Part shown: positions 1 to 11,012 of the stretch, one piece after another | Layout of the letters: each line of letters starts with the position of its first letter | Position numbering within the stretch: position 1 is the stretch's first letter | From: Hsuehochloa calcarea | Taxonomy: Eukaryota > Streptophyta > Magnoliopsida > Poales > Poaceae | Length of the DNA stretch: 64,000 bases | NCBI GenBank assembly: GCA_036346395.1 | Contig: CM070594.1 | Coordinates: 15,285,385-15,349,384, forward strand | Direction: 5' to 3' | Translations under genes and position numbers: made by a program | The notes under the pieces: model-generated | The model's input: only the letters and a program-made list of their open reading frames with translations | Told to the model about the DNA's origin: nothing | The model's database searches: none

Positions 1-660
1 TCTGTGCAGTTCTCAATTTTTTAAACAAAATCAAAGGAACTCTTCAAAGGTCAGAGATCTCCATTGCTTTAAACTTGGACAAACCAATGGGCTTGATTAT
101 TCAAACTAGATAATATATAACTTCACGGAAAGACTTCGCATTCCGCGTGCCACAATTTTTTAAAAAAATGAGAAAGAAATAATTCGATCTTTTGTCCAGC
201 ACTTGATAGCATTTTATTCACACCGTTGCAGCAGCAGCGGCTTGTTTATATCTTCCATTTTATCTAATTTATTTATATCTTCCATTCTTCTCTAATTTAT
301 TTTCTCTTTTCCACTGGAAAAAAAATACATGCAAGCATTTATTCACGATCACACAGAAAACAATCACCACTCTCATATTTCTGAAGAATATGCGATGACA
401 ATGTCATCCCTATTTTCTCAATTACACTGATTCCTTAATCTACATAAGTAATCATAATCAACACATTTTCAATGGAGGGAGTAGCATCTTGCAGACCGGA
501 GACGAGCTGAAATCTGTCCTCTGGTAATTTCTCACTGCAAAAAGGTGGCATCTATCCTTCTCTCCGTAGAAGAAAAGGAGAGGGGATTAAAGCAGCTTAA
601 CAAAAGCAGATACCTAGTAGGATTACATAATGAGAAGTCTTTTACGGGTTGCCTGTTACG
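1..660. other. AT-rich spacer without a recognisable gene
   Basis: No coding region with recognisable domains is seen on either strand. A short direct repeat of the type TTTATATCTTCCAT occurs twice around 246-290. The rest is AT-rich and unremarkable, possibly old repeat sequence leading into the duplicated LTR-like module that follows. Confidence 0.4.
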
Positions 661-664
661 AAGA

Positions 665-1640
665 AAGGCGCGGGGGCTTAGTAAGTGCGTAAACAGTACT
701 GTGGTACTGTAGCAATACGTAAACAGTAGCATTGTACTGCAACACCTTTATTTTCATACATACTGATTTATTTTCATACATCCTGATTGGTTTTCTAGAA
801 TAAAGAATAGTTGATTAGGTGGGTTATTTTGATATTCCTTATGTATCAAGTTATTATTAGGATTATGATCTTATATATTAGTAATATTATTTTTAATAGT
901 TGAAAAAATTATATTGGATTGATAGACTTCTTTATAAATTATTTCTTAGGCGTCAAGTCGGGTTGTCTCTATAAAAGGGATAACATATATTTATTATCAA
1001 TCTAAGTAATAAGAAATCAAAAGTTCAACTAAGTCTCAGAGCCTCGCTATAAGCAACACAGAGTGCAGCGACTGAGGGGACAATGCCGCCGTCGTGTCCT
1101 TCCCGCCATCGTCACGCTCCATAGTAGTAAGGGTGTAACTGCTACCACATGTCAATTGCCCGCACCGTAGACGTCTTCCTCAACGCCACGACATGCTAAG
1201 ACACTTCTTCCTTGTGCGTCATATGTTGGAGTGTCGCTGATTTACTCTCAAGCGGACCGATACCGATACCGATACCAGATACTCTTGTCAACATAGGGGC
1301 CACCAAGGACTTCAACCGTGGCTACCATCACAGCTCGAAGACGAGTTATCTCGCTGCGAGCCGTGCAATGTTATAGAGATAGGAGCGAGGGGCCGTAGTA
1401 CGCGCGTGAACAGCACCGGTACTGTGGTGATGCTTGAACAGTACCACACACGGTAGCACCTTTATTTCCATACATATTGATTGGTTTTCTAGAATAAAGA
1501 ATATCTGGTTAGATATGTTATTTTGGTATTCTTTATGTATCAAGTTATTATTAGAAATATGATCTTATTTATTATGAATGTTATTTTTAATAGTTAGAAA
1601 TATTAGATTGAATTAATCCTTATAGGATATTTCTTACACG
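665..1640. repeat. Degenerate LTR-like sequence with a ~270 bp module present twice
   Basis: A module at about 665-952 recurs at about 1385-1637 in the same orientation with roughly 75-80 percent similarity by eye. Shared landmarks are GAACAGTAC-type repeats, CACCTTTATTT, TTGGTTTTCTAGAATAAAGA and TATGTATCAAGTTATTATTAG. Between them, TATAAAAGGG at about 971 looks like a promoter TATA box. This arrangement suits a decayed LTR retrotransposon or tandemly duplicated LTR fragments. No coding domain, primer-binding site or target duplication was found, so family and boundaries are open. Confidence 0.5.
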
Positions 1641-2049
1641 TATCTCCGTAACATTGTCAGTGCATCGGATTATATTAACTTGAGACATCATCTCCTCTCT
1701 TTTTTTTAACTCTCTTTTTGCTGCTACATCAGACCAAGAACTACAGCCTGCAGCTTTTACACAGTGCATGCACCGTGCGTGCAGTGCAGTTCCAGCAAAT
1801 AATGGCCATCTCATGGCCAAAGCAGAATCTATCTGCCACTGCCCAACCCTAGTGTCTCATGCCAGCCTGGGTTAACCTGAATACCACAAGCTGCCCGTGC
1901 CCAATTTCTCACTCAGCTTCCCGTCCACTCCTCACTAACCTGCTCTAGTTGACATCTACCAGATACCAGTATATTATACTTCTACTTTGCTAGAGTTTTG
2001 TTAGGATACTTTAGACTTAGGTGACAGATACAGAGACAACGAAATGGAT

Positions 2050-2188
2050 CATCATCATGAGTTGCAGTCAAGATCAGGATGGCCGAAAATTCAAACACGA
2101 GCTATTTCTCCTTAATCATTGTCTCATCGTCATGAGTTGGAGTCAAAATCAGGATGGCCGAAAATTCAAACATGAGCTTTCTCCTTAA
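2050..2188. repeat. Two-copy tandem repeat of about 70 bp
   Basis: Two adjacent units each contain CATGAGTTG, AGTCAA, ATCAGGATGGCCGAAAATTC and a CTCCTTAATC end. They differ by a few substitutions and one short indel. It lies about 300 bp beyond the 3' end of the kinase gene, and no function can be assigned. Confidence 0.75.
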
Positions 2189-2486
2189 TCCTCACAGACC
2201 CCATCTCTCGACAGGGCGACATGTCGCACGAGCATAAAGATATGTAACCCAACAATAAACAGCCATAGATCAATCTCAAAACTGCTCTGACAGTAACAGT
2301 CCTATAGTATTTTGTAAGAGCAGCCAATGAACATCAGTGACCCCTGGTCCTCCGTACGCCTTTTCGAAGAAACAACACTTTGAACGGTGACGAAATGCTC
2401 GGGATTTTGCGATCGTTTTGGTTACCATCTTGTACCGGTAGCAAGGCATCGAGGATAGCGTTCTCCTTGATTTTTGGCCGATCAGC

Positions 2487-3635
2487 TTATCTGAGTGTGC
2501 TGCTCATGCTGTTCGAACGCAATGGTAGAGGACACGAATCCCCGAGGTCCGGCGCGCGGTCGCTACCCTCCGACCCGGAGTGCTCGGTGCAGTCGATCTT
2601 GCTCGTCCTCGCCCTCCTCCTCACGTGCAGCTGCACCCCCCATGACACGACACGCCTGCACACCCTCTCGATAACTACCCTATAGGTGTAGTGGCGCCTC
2701 CCATGGCGCCGCCACCCGGTGCTCTCGAGGGCGCCATGCAACTCGGACACCACCTCCGACATCGCCGGCCGGTGCTCCACGCTTTCCGACACGCACAGCG
2801 CGGCCACGGCGAGGACGCGGGCGACCGCGCTCTGCGCCTCCGCGCTGGGCGGGGCGGCCACCCTCCCGTCGAACACCTCGCGCGCCATGCCGGCGCCGAT
2901 CAGCGGCACCGCCCAGGCGACGATGGACGACGGGGAGGCGTTCACGTCCATCACCTTGCGCCCGCTGACGAGCTCCAGGAGCACGACGCCGAAGCTGAAC
3001 ACGTCGCTCTCTGGGCCGAGGCGGCCGGGCTCCGTGTAGCATGGGTCCAGGTACCCGATCGTACCCGCAGGCGCCGGCGCCGGACCAGCTGCAACGTCGT
3101 CGGGAGCGCGCGAGCCTGCGCCGGCGGCGACTCTGACCGCGAGGCTGAAATCGGCGAGGCGGGCGCGGCCGTCGCTGCCCAGCAGGATGTTGGCCGACTT
3201 GACGTCCCGGTGTATGACGCGGGGCTCGGCGCCGTGCAGCGCGCGGACGGCGCGCGCCACGTCGAGCGCCATCTCCACGCGGCGCGGCCACGGCGGCGGC
3301 CTCGGGCACCGGTGCAGCAGGTCGTGCAGCGAGCCGTTGGGCATGTACTCCATGACAAGCATCGGCGCCGCCACCCTCGGCCCCGCCGGCGTCGCGACGC
3401 CTACGAGGTTGACGACGCCCGGGTGTCGCGCGGCCGAGAGCACGGCTATCTCGTTGGCGAGCTTGGCCTCCCCCTGCCGGTGCGTCGCCCTCTTCACAGC
3501 AAAGGCGAGCCTCCTGCCAGTGCCGCCCCTGAGCCTGGCCCTGTACACGCTGCCGTGGCTACCCTTCCCGACGAGGTTCTTGGCCGCGAAGCCGCCCGTC
3601 GCCGCCTCGATCTCCTCGTACGAGAACTCCTTCAT
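2487..3635 (-). CDS. Receptor-like cytoplasmic kinase (serine/threonine kinase-like protein, At5g23170/At3g51990-type)
   Basis: An intronless 382-residue protein kinase of the plant RLK/Pelle family, without signal peptide or membrane segment, so probably a cytoplasmic Ser/Thr kinase. The start MKEFSYEEIEAAT is typical of proteins in which the kinase begins almost at residue 1. Visible motifs are the glycine-rich loop GKGSHGSV (23-30), the ATP lysine in FAVK (48), an alpha-C glutamate (about 62), HRDVKSAN with the catalytic aspartate (144), GTIGYLDPCY (191-200), DVFSFGVVLLE (211-221) and the late conserved arginine (289). The magnesium motif reads DFS rather than DFG (162-164). The last ~75 residues are basic, then serine-rich and non-conserved. 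Coding GC is very high, as in many grass genes. The DFS makes reduced or altered activity possible. Kinase family assignment is secure; the closest Arabidopsis relatives are named from memory. Confidence 0.93.
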   Translation of the reverse strand: MKEFSYEEIEAATGGFAAKNLVGKGSHGSVYRARLRGGTGRRLAFAVKRATHRQGEAKLANEIAVLSAARHPGVVNLVGVATPAGPRVAAPMLVMEYMPNGSLHDLLHRCPRPPPWPRRVEMALDVARAVRALHGAEPRVIHRDVKSANILLGSDGRARLADFSLAVRVAAGAGSRAPDDVAAGPAPAPAGTIGYLDPCYTEPGRLGPESDVFSFGVVLLELVSGRKVMDVNASPSSIVAWAVPLIGAGMAREVFDGRVAAPPSAEAQSAVARVLAVAALCVSESVEHRPAMSEVVSELHGALESTGWRRHGRRHYTYRVVIERVCRRVVSWGVQLHVRRRARTSKIDCTEHSGSEGSDRAPDLGDSCPLPLRSNSMSSTLR

Positions 3636-3837
3636 GGCTACCTAGCTACGGCTGTGTTCTTGGTGTAATGGTGGTGTTAAGTAATGCCGTGTGAGTGGAG
3701 TCTAAGCCTAAGGAAGGGGTTGGAGCAATGTAAAGCAGTAGCAGCAACTAGGCAGTGAATAAAATGAAAAGAGGAGGCAAAGAAAGGTAAAGGCATGGGG
3801 ATCAAAGGTGGTAAAGTTGGCGATTGCAATTTTCAGA

Positions 3838-3900
<63 letters not shown>
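3636..3900 (-). promoter_or_regulatory. Upstream region of the kinase gene with a (TA)22(GA)8 microsatellite
   Basis: Read on the minus strand this is the 5' leader/promoter of the kinase. A perfect TA tract of 22 units (3841-3884) is followed by 8 GA units (3885-3900), about 205 bp upstream of the start codon. GA/CT tracts are common in grass promoters and leaders. The TA tract is likely to vary in length between accessions. No separate TATA box could be fixed with confidence. Confidence 0.6.
3841..3900. repeat. Compound microsatellite (TA)22(GA)8
   Basis: Directly visible uninterrupted dinucleotide tract, 44 bp of TA then 16 bp of GA. Confidence 0.98.
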
Positions 3901-3901
<1 letters not shown>

Positions 3902-4284
3902 GACTTTTATAGTGTGAGAGAGATGATGATGCTCTTGCCTGGTCCCCTAAAGAACAAACTTTGTCTTCTCAAGGAGAAGGGCGGGTCAGAAAAACAAACA
4001 TAACAGAGCAAGCAAACAAAGATCGCTAAAATGGCTCTCCTCTCTCTCTCGTTTTATTGTTTAAAAGGAGGAAAAGGTGGCACACGGTGCATCGGGGTTT
4101 GGATCGTTGGAGTAGTTGTGCTGGCTGATGAAAGAAAGATCCTCGGAGCAAGCCAACAAATCAGCAACAGTATGTTTATTTGTCAGGAGGGAATGTGCAC
4201 TGCATGGGTTGAGTTTTTGGCTTGTCTTTTTTTTTACACAAAATAGCCAATATAGCTTTTGCGTCTAGAATAACAAAATTAATA

Positions 4285-4525
4285 CCGCGGTAAGTTAGAT
4301 ATGCAACACATATCCCCTACTGCGCTCTAAATTCTCAGAAGCCACCTACTGCGCTTCTAGTCCGTGGTAGGCCATCTGTCGCGCTCTAAGTCCGTGGTAG
4401 GATGACATATGCACGTGCTTACCGCGGGCAAGCACATTCCTGTCACGGACTGGGAGCGCGGCAGGTGACTTTTGCGGACTAGGAATACAGTAGATGCCTG
4501 TCGCGGTGCTATTTTTACAATTTTT
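4285..4525. mobile_element. Possible MITE with imperfect inverted structure
   Basis: The left part contains ACTGCGCTTCTAGTCCGTGGTAG and related CGCGCTCTAAGTCCGTGG. The right part contains the reverse-complement kin CACGGACTGGGAGCGCGGCAG. The outer ends also pair loosely (AATACCGCGGTAAG against TGCTATTTTTAC read backwards). Such a foldback suggests a small non-autonomous DNA transposon. No clean terminal repeat or target duplication was found. Confidence 0.35.
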
Positions 4526-4806
4526 ACGAGCTGGAGCTACTTTTTCTTTTACAAATAAAAAAGTACCAATTTAGCGAGGAAAAAACTATTCATTTCATGG
4601 CACAGACATATCATAGTATACTAGTAGAGTCCGTGCGTTGCAACAGAAACACAAAATCTTAACATAAAAAATATTAGTATTCACGAATAATGAAAGGAAC
4701 AGCCGAGAGTAAAAATTATCCGAAACCAAAAGTTGAAAACATTTGTGATTTATTTGTCGTGAATTTGTGGAAGTTCAGTCCAGCTGGATTGTGGGAGAAG
4801 AGCATC

Positions 4807-5037
4807 AATTTTACGAAAATAAATAGTTGATTTTTTTTTGCAAACTATGCTACTGTCGCCGTTTGAAATGATGAAATTTTCTTGTTGCCATTTCAAATGG
4901 CGACAATAGCCTAGGCAACGATGACAATAGCCCAAAACAGATCAGAGATGTCACTGTCGCCAGTTGAAATGGCGCTAGGGCCATATCACCACTCCAATTG
5001 GCGACAAGACCCTGTCGCCATTTCAACTAGCGACATG
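4807..5037. repeat. Left terminal inverted repeat of the MULE
   Basis: Contains at least four palindromic units of the form GTCGCC(A/G)TTTGAAATGG. It is the inverted counterpart of 8572-8786, with matching order of units and linker text (AGGGCC, AAGACCCTGTCGCC). Confidence 0.75.
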
Positions 5038-5352
5038 AACCTCTACCTATTTTTACTGCCTATTTTCGATCGTATATTTTATAGACAAATCACAATGATA
5101 TTACAAAATATTCAGCACAATGTTATCACATTTTTGTCGATAAATCACAACGATATTACATAACATTAGCACAACATCCTCACATATTTTATCGATAAAT
5201 TATATTGATATTACAAAACATTCAGTACAACGTCATCACCTAGTTTTTCAAAAAAAAATCAAAATGAGATTACAAAGCATTGAGCACCATATATTTCAAC
5301 AAGATGAACATTTCTCGTGGCCGCGACCTCAACATCCGCCATGTCGACCACC

Positions 5353-7822
5353 TCAAGTGGGACGGTCGGATAAGGTCCCCGCGGTGCCGTCCGGACTACC
5401 GATATCTCCTTCATCTTGTGAATTTCTCGTAGGGTATTTCTTGAAGGTGTGCCTATACTTCTTGCAAAGGGAGCACTTCTTCGTACGACGCTCGTCTTCT
5501 GCTTTGTTCATGTCATTCTTAATATGTCGTACATGTCGATGGCCAACCTTTCCCTTCAGCCTATCAATATCCACAGCCCAGATAAGTTGCTTCCAGGTCT
5601 GATGGACAATGAAATGATCAACCACGCCATAACTATACAGCTCCGCACTCTAGGTTTGCATCACCTCCTCCTTGTTGAAATGATCAGAGAGGTACTGACC
5701 AGGATGCTACACTACCGTCGAACATGCGGCCATGACATGTGAGCGGGGCCTATGCAGAAGAAGAGGATTGCTGCAAGTGCATACGCAAGTAGCACGGTGT
5801 AGCGTGCACTCGTAAGTGATCCTCTCACGGTTCATCCCGCGGCGTCCTTTATCGTTACACAGTATCTAGAAGGAAGCTCTCCTGAGCCCATCTTGAATGT
5901 CGGGTGCATCTCACCCTTCTTGCTCTTCTCCTCCATGCACTTGGTGATCATGGCGGAGTACAATACTTTGTCATTTGCCATGGCGAGCGACATGTTGTTG
6001 CTTCTGTCAACAAAGTAATTTGTGGTACCGCGGAGAATTGACTCCACAATACCAACCAAAGGGAGGCATCAGGGGCTGCACATGACCCAATTGTACACCT
6101 CGGCTAGATTAGTTGTCCTGACACCATATCAAGTACCGCCCCTATCATGTAGAAGTGACCACTTCTCCTTAGGATCGTGCTCAATCTAGTCCGAGAAGTA
6201 TTACACCTGCACCGCTGTCTTCCTCGCCACACAAGGACCATCTATGGGTAGCTGTGGTAATGCTTTGGGGCCAGGTCAGCGCTTGTAGTGGCCTTTTTTG
6301 TTGCCTCCCTTCTGTGCGTCTGGGTCCGCTCATCGAGAATCTTCCAGAGTGTGTCAAACTTTCGTTGTTGTTTCTGGTTGCACAACTTCTTGAACAAGTT
6401 CATCAAGTCCTTATAGAATAGCTTGTAGAAGTTTGCACCTCAAGTACCTCATGCACCACCTACTCTGCGGATCTACCCATGGAAGTGGTTCGTTCTCTCC
6501 TTGTTGTAGCTGAGTTTTTGCACTCAACATACCTGCATGGCGATCATGTATAACACATACGTTAGGACAGCCCTATACAATAAAAATTATCAAATTCCTC
6601 ATGAACCACAACTAGTTGTCTGTATTCTGGCTTTCAACAACTGCAGATGACACGGGAAGAATTTAATTGTTCCCGTCCGTCGCTATTGCAGTCAATATCT
6701 GACCCTTGTACTTTCTAGTCAGGAATGTGCCTTCCACGCACAAGATTGGACGGTAGTGCCAGAATGCATTGATGCATGGACCAAAGGCGAAGAATACTCG
6801 CTTCAGTACCCTCTTATTGCCCCACTTCGGATACGTGAAATCTTGAATGTCGATATGAGTTCTGGCATTCTTGTCTTGTATGAATCGGAGTTGGCCAGAG
6901 AGGTTGTGGTAGGAGTCTTCGAACATACCGAATCTTGATTCTAATGCCTTCTGTTTTGCCCTCCACGCCTTGGCATAACTGATTGTGTACTGGAACCTTG
7001 CCTCAATCGCCCGAATGATGGATCGTGGCTCAAAATATAGATTATCTACGATCTCACCGTACATGATGTTCACGATGAAGCCTGATGACAGGTTCTTGTG
7101 GGACTGCACTAACTCAGTGACGACACATGTGTGAGGGGCCACTATAGAGCATTTTTAGTAGGTGTCCCACTTAGGCTGAAATACGTACACTTGTCAAGGG
7201 CATCTCTCTATGTCGCACTTCACGTCGTAGTATCTTGGGTTAGACTTGACGACTGTGAATGTACGTCGCACCGACAAGACCCAGAATTTGTCAGCCTCCT
7301 GCACGGCTTCCTTGCATTTGTTCATAGCTCCTTGTCTGACCTCGCTCTACTCATACTCCCACGGACACGGGAGCTTTCGTTAACGATGAGGTTATCGAAC
7401 TGGTATGTGTTCCACTCGGATGGAACCGCCTGCTGTTCCACAACATTCTCGTCGTCAGATTCTTCATCTTTTGACAATACCATATAGTCCTGATCTTCGA
7501 GATCCATCATTTGGACCAAGACTTCTAGCTCCTCACCCTTGTCAGCAAGTCCACTAGCTTGCCCGACTGAAGGAGATCCTTCCACACGGTCTTCATCGAC
7601 AATAGCAGTAACAACTGGACCTTCGGCCATTGTTTGCGCTGCACTATGACTGGAATCCTTGACTTCTTCTTTGGCATTACCACACCCTTTCTGTTCAGCA
7701 CCAATGCATGAGTGGGCTTGGCATATGCCTGGGTCAGAAGGACCAACTCCCACCGTTCCTCCCTCACCCTGCATACATATGACTGCTATGACCTTGTTCT
7801 CTTGAGCTGCACTAACTCTCAA
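5353..7822 (-). pseudogene. MuDR-family transposase of the MULE, fragmented
   Basis: Read right to left on the minus strand, pieces of one transposase gene survive. An acidic N-terminal part lies at 7322-7822 (SEWNTYQFDNLIV). The core is at 6663-7142 with AKAWRAKQKALE, the alpha-rich region, FFAFGPCINAFWHYRP and GTFLTRKYKGQILTAI. Later pieces lie at 5832-6059, and a CCHC-like knuckle (CSLCKKYRHTFKKYP) is at 5353-5625. Stops and frameshifts separate the pieces. The first catalytic acidic residue of the DDE triad, normally Asp in VDGTFL, reads Glu (VEGTFL), and the later knuckle cysteine is lost. The element cannot move itself. Family identity comes from known plant MULE proteins; residue-level statements are read directly. 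Confidence 0.82.
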
Positions 7823-8339
7823 TATATGTCATGTGGTCCTCGGTTGGCAAAGCAACTCAATCTACATGGTCCAAATCGAATGTGTAAAACAACCACCGCA
7901 TCACAACACCCCATGTGCGTTGCTCTGGTTTTGTTAGGGTCCCGGTCGCTGATTGGAAATAACGAAAATCAATCCCCTCGGGACCCATAAGAATAGTCCC
8001 CGACTATAGTAAATTTTGAAATTGGTTGCGTCCGATATATTTGACGTACTGCACCATAAACAAGATTATCATGATTAACCACATATCTAAAACTAAACTA
8101 ACTACTAAAAAGGATTATGTACAACATACTACATTACGTAATTGTACATTTAAAACTATATAATCCATTCGGTTAAAAAATTTACCTGAAAGGTGGACAA
8201 CCGAACGGGCGTGCTTCGCTAGCTTTTTCCTACCCTCTACTCCTTTTTGCTCCCCTCCCTTCCCTTTCCTCTCCTCTTTCTCTTTTTTCTGAATAAAAGT
8301 GAGTCATGACAGAATTTTGGGATCTTTTATATAGTAGAT

Positions 8340-8786
8340 TATGTCACCATTTGGAATGGTGACAGGGACTTGCGGGATCCCTGTCGCTATTTGAAATGAT
8401 GATTTTTCTAAATTTTAATATTACAAAATTTAGGGACTTGCAGGATCCCTATCATTTAAATTGGTGAATTTTCTAAACTTTAATATTAAAAATTTTAGGA
8501 ACTTGCGAGATCCATGTCGCCATTTAAAATGACAATTGTCCTAAATTTTAATAATAAAAAATTAAACATGGGATCCTTGTCGCCAGATGAAATGGCGACA
8601 GAGTCTTGTCGCCAGTTGGAGTGGCGATAGGGCCATGTCGCTATTTCAACTGGTGATAGTGACCTCTCTGAACTGTTCCAGGCTACTGTCATCATTTAGA
8701 ATGATGATAGAAAATTTTATCATTTCAAATGACGATAGTAGCGTAGCTTTGTTAAAAAAATTCTACTATTTATTTTTTGTAAAATT
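8340..8786. repeat. Right subterminal palindrome array and terminal inverted repeat of the MULE
   Basis: From 8340 inward units such as CACCATTTGGAATGGTGACAG and CTGTCGCTATTTGAAATGATG repeat every 60-80 bp, separated by GGGACTTGCGGGATCCCTG. From 8572 to 8786 the sequence is the inverted copy of the left end. Confidence 0.75.
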
Positions 8787-8888
8787 ATTTTAAAATAATA
8801 TTATTTAAAAACAAATCCATACATTGCTATGGAAAACAATCTAGCATTCAATGGTAATGCATGCAATGCAATGCAATGTAATGATAGG

Positions 8889-9019
8889 TGTCACTTGGCT
8901 GGTGATAAGGTAGCGGCGATGCAACTTTGAGAGTGGATGAAAGCCATGTTCACCGTCACTTGGCAGGTGTTAAGGTAGCGGTGATGCAACTTTGCGAGTG
9001 GATGGAAGCCATGTTCATC
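8889..9019. repeat. Two-copy tandem repeat of ~64 bp
   Basis: Two neighbouring units share GTCACTTGGC, GGTAGCGG(C/T)GATGCAACTTTG and GAGTGGATG(A/G)AAGCCATGTTC, about 90 percent alike. It lies just outside the MULE and has no coding content. Confidence 0.85.
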
Positions 9020-9260
9020 GATGCAACTGAATAACTTATGGGGGCGTTGTGTGATTTGTAGAGCCAAAAGCAAAGCTTGGTGTAGCAACATTAACACTCA
9101 CATGAAGATAAATAAAAACGAAACATGCATGTCATCCGCAAGCAAGGGAAGCATCTGTCGGGATGCAAGACCACAACACACGGAATTTGGGACAACTGAA
9201 TGGCACTAACAGTATAACAGATGTACTATAGTAGTACAATTCATTAATTCAGATAAACTA

Positions 9261-9435
9261 AATGAAACCAATCAATGGAGGGAGCATTTGACAAGGTAAT
9301 TAAGCTTTCACATCAAGCAGGGGAGCGACGCATTAATGAAGCTTTAGGAATGAAACCAATCAGTGGAGGGAACGTTTGACAGGGTAGTTGATCTTTCACA
9401 TAAAGCGGGGGTGTGACACATTAATGAAGCTTTAG
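9261..9435. repeat. Two-copy tandem repeat of ~88 bp
   Basis: Units at 9261-9348 and 9349-9435 share AATGAAACCAATCA, TGGAGGGA, TTTGACA, CTTTCACAT and CATTAATGAAGCTTTAGG. They differ at scattered substitutions only. No coding content. Confidence 0.85.
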
Positions 9436-9628
9436 GCCCTTTGGGAATCATCAATTCTGCAGTCCTTTCTTTTGTCAACTGCTTTCAATAGTAAAACACA
9501 TACAATAAGGTGTTGTTACTAGACTAAATATCATAAACATTCAGCCAAGAATTAATGGACTGGAGTAGTCATTTTCTATGGCATTGGGAGAGCTGTGTAA
9601 TCCTACTGAATATATATTGACATGTAAT

Positions 9629-9895
9629 TACTCCCTCTGTTTCACTATGTTTGTCGATGCCCTAAGGAATCTCCATTTCAATATGTTTGTCCATTGAGTG
9701 AATCAAGATTGTAGTTATTGCAATGTTTCTACTCTCTACCCTACTTAAATTCTTTGGAAGAAGTTACGTGGTTGTACTATGCCATTTAGTATGGGTATAT
9801 ATGGTCATTTCTTAATAATGTTTTCTTAGAATTACTGCTTAATTGGTCTTTGTTTATGGTGGACTGTGGACAAATGTTGCGAAACGAAAGGAGTA
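9629..9895. mobile_element. Stowaway-like MITE (Tc1/mariner-type)
   Basis: The left end TACTCCCTCTGTTTCACTAT and the reverse complement of the right end (TACTCCTTTCGTTTCGCAAC) form a terminal inverted repeat with the CTCCCTCCGTTTCA signature of grass Stowaway MITEs. The TA dinucleotide at each edge is the expected target duplication. It is about 267 bp long, AT-rich and non-coding. Confidence 0.82.
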
Positions 9896-10735
9896 TCATA
9901 CAATTTTGGAATGTGCATGCGAGAAAGCATTAAACGTTTTCTCCCACATTAAGTGGGGAAAAATGGTAGCACATCCCAAGTTGGAATCTAACAGAGCACC
10001 ACTTGTTCTGACAAGGTATAGATAAGACAATTATTTATTTATTCTTCATTAGTCACATATGAAATGACGAGAGGCCACAAGGATGATACCTATATATTCA
10101 CCGAAGATCAAACAATCATTTGGGATTATGTGCGTGCATACTTCTGGCTAACGTTTTCACTTTCTGGAAATGATCACTTGTTCAACAAATGTAAAATTCT
10201 GCAATCAAATAAGAAACAAAAACACATGTACAACCTGAAACACATCTCTACGATTTCTCATCGGCGCATAGAACTAATGAGAAGAACCAAAATAGGGAAC
10301 AAAAACCTATCAAGAGAAGAACAAAAATGAATAGAAAGCAACATCAAGATTGAAATAGAGAAACAATAACTCAAACGGACCAATCTATAGCTCAAGCGAT
10401 CGGTTGATGTTCTTGCTAATGCGCACACAACAACACTAATATCCAGCCTTTTTCTTGCGATGCAAAAGTTTTTCATGAACTAAAATTCCAGTAATCAATA
10501 AATAAACAGAATAATCAAAAGTAAGTCGGTGATTGATGGAGCAATTATGCAAATGTCAACTTGGTATATATCCTGTCATGGCTAGCATGGAACATAAATT
10601 AGTTTTATTTAAGATATGACATAGAAGCAACGTTAGCTAAAAAAATAGTTTCAGCAAACAGATTGCATTGCAGCTCAGCGCCTGAGCCTACCTGGTGGCG
10701 TGCGGTGTCGTTTGGCTTCCATGGTAGGGGAGTAT
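9896..10735. other. AT-rich spacer, nothing supported
   Basis: Several short open frames exist but none shows a domain, codon bias or splice context. No RNA gene was recognised. Confidence 0.4.
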
Positions 10736-10736
10736 T

Positions 10737-10950
10737 GTGTCTGTTGCAATCACGGCGGTGTCTAAGGTTCACACCATCTTCCCATGCGCTCACCCAATGC
10801 CACCGCCTGTTGTGACACCATCCTCGTCTCCTTACACATGCGTCCGACAGAAAGGAACGTGCCCTTGTGGTTGCCTCCAGCCCGTGCACATCATTCTTGC
10901 GTGGCCAGATGCCATGACCTTGGCCTTCAAAAGGAAACTACTCAATATTG
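10737..10950 (+). pseudogene. Possible gene fragment resembling a cysteine-rich receptor-kinase ectodomain
   Basis: A short open stretch contains Pro-rich sequence followed by a cysteine-rich core (CVRQKGTCPCGCLQPVHIIL) and then an Ala/Trp/Pro segment ending in AF. This arrangement recalls the CxxP..C.C..P(I/M) block in the extracellular region of ALE2-like receptor kinases of plants. No kinase part, signal peptide or clear splice structure follows, and the frame runs on into AT-rich non-coding sequence. It may be a captured or leftover exon. The resemblance is from memory and weak. Confidence 0.3.
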
Positions 10951-11012
10951 TTCTTTACTTCCTTATAAATATGTTATTAACTACTAAAGTGTTTCTTTAC
11001 AACATATTTTGA

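Larger units (their letters stand above)
4807..8786 (-). mobile_element. Mutator-like element (MULE), degenerate, with long palindrome-rich terminal inverted repeats
   Basis: The ends are inverted copies of each other. AATTTTACGAAAATAAATAG at 4807 pairs with the reverse complement of the sequence ending at 8786, and similarity continues inward for about 200 bp (to about 5037 left and from about 8572 right). Both ends are built from repeated GTCGCCATTT/AAATGGCGAC palindromes. Long inverted repeats and a MuDR-type transposase relic on the minus strand identify a MULE. No matching 9 bp target duplication is visible, so the exact termini are uncertain, probably because of age. Confidence 0.8.

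Noticed and set aside
2680..3668. Long open frames on the opposite strand and in other frames over the kinase (up to 325 residues)
   Set aside because: They are GC-rich shadows of the kinase gene, with Arg/Ala-rich low-complexity translations and no domains.
4921..8793. Short frames within the MULE terminal repeats
   Set aside because: They translate the palindromic repeat units and recur in mirrored form at both ends.
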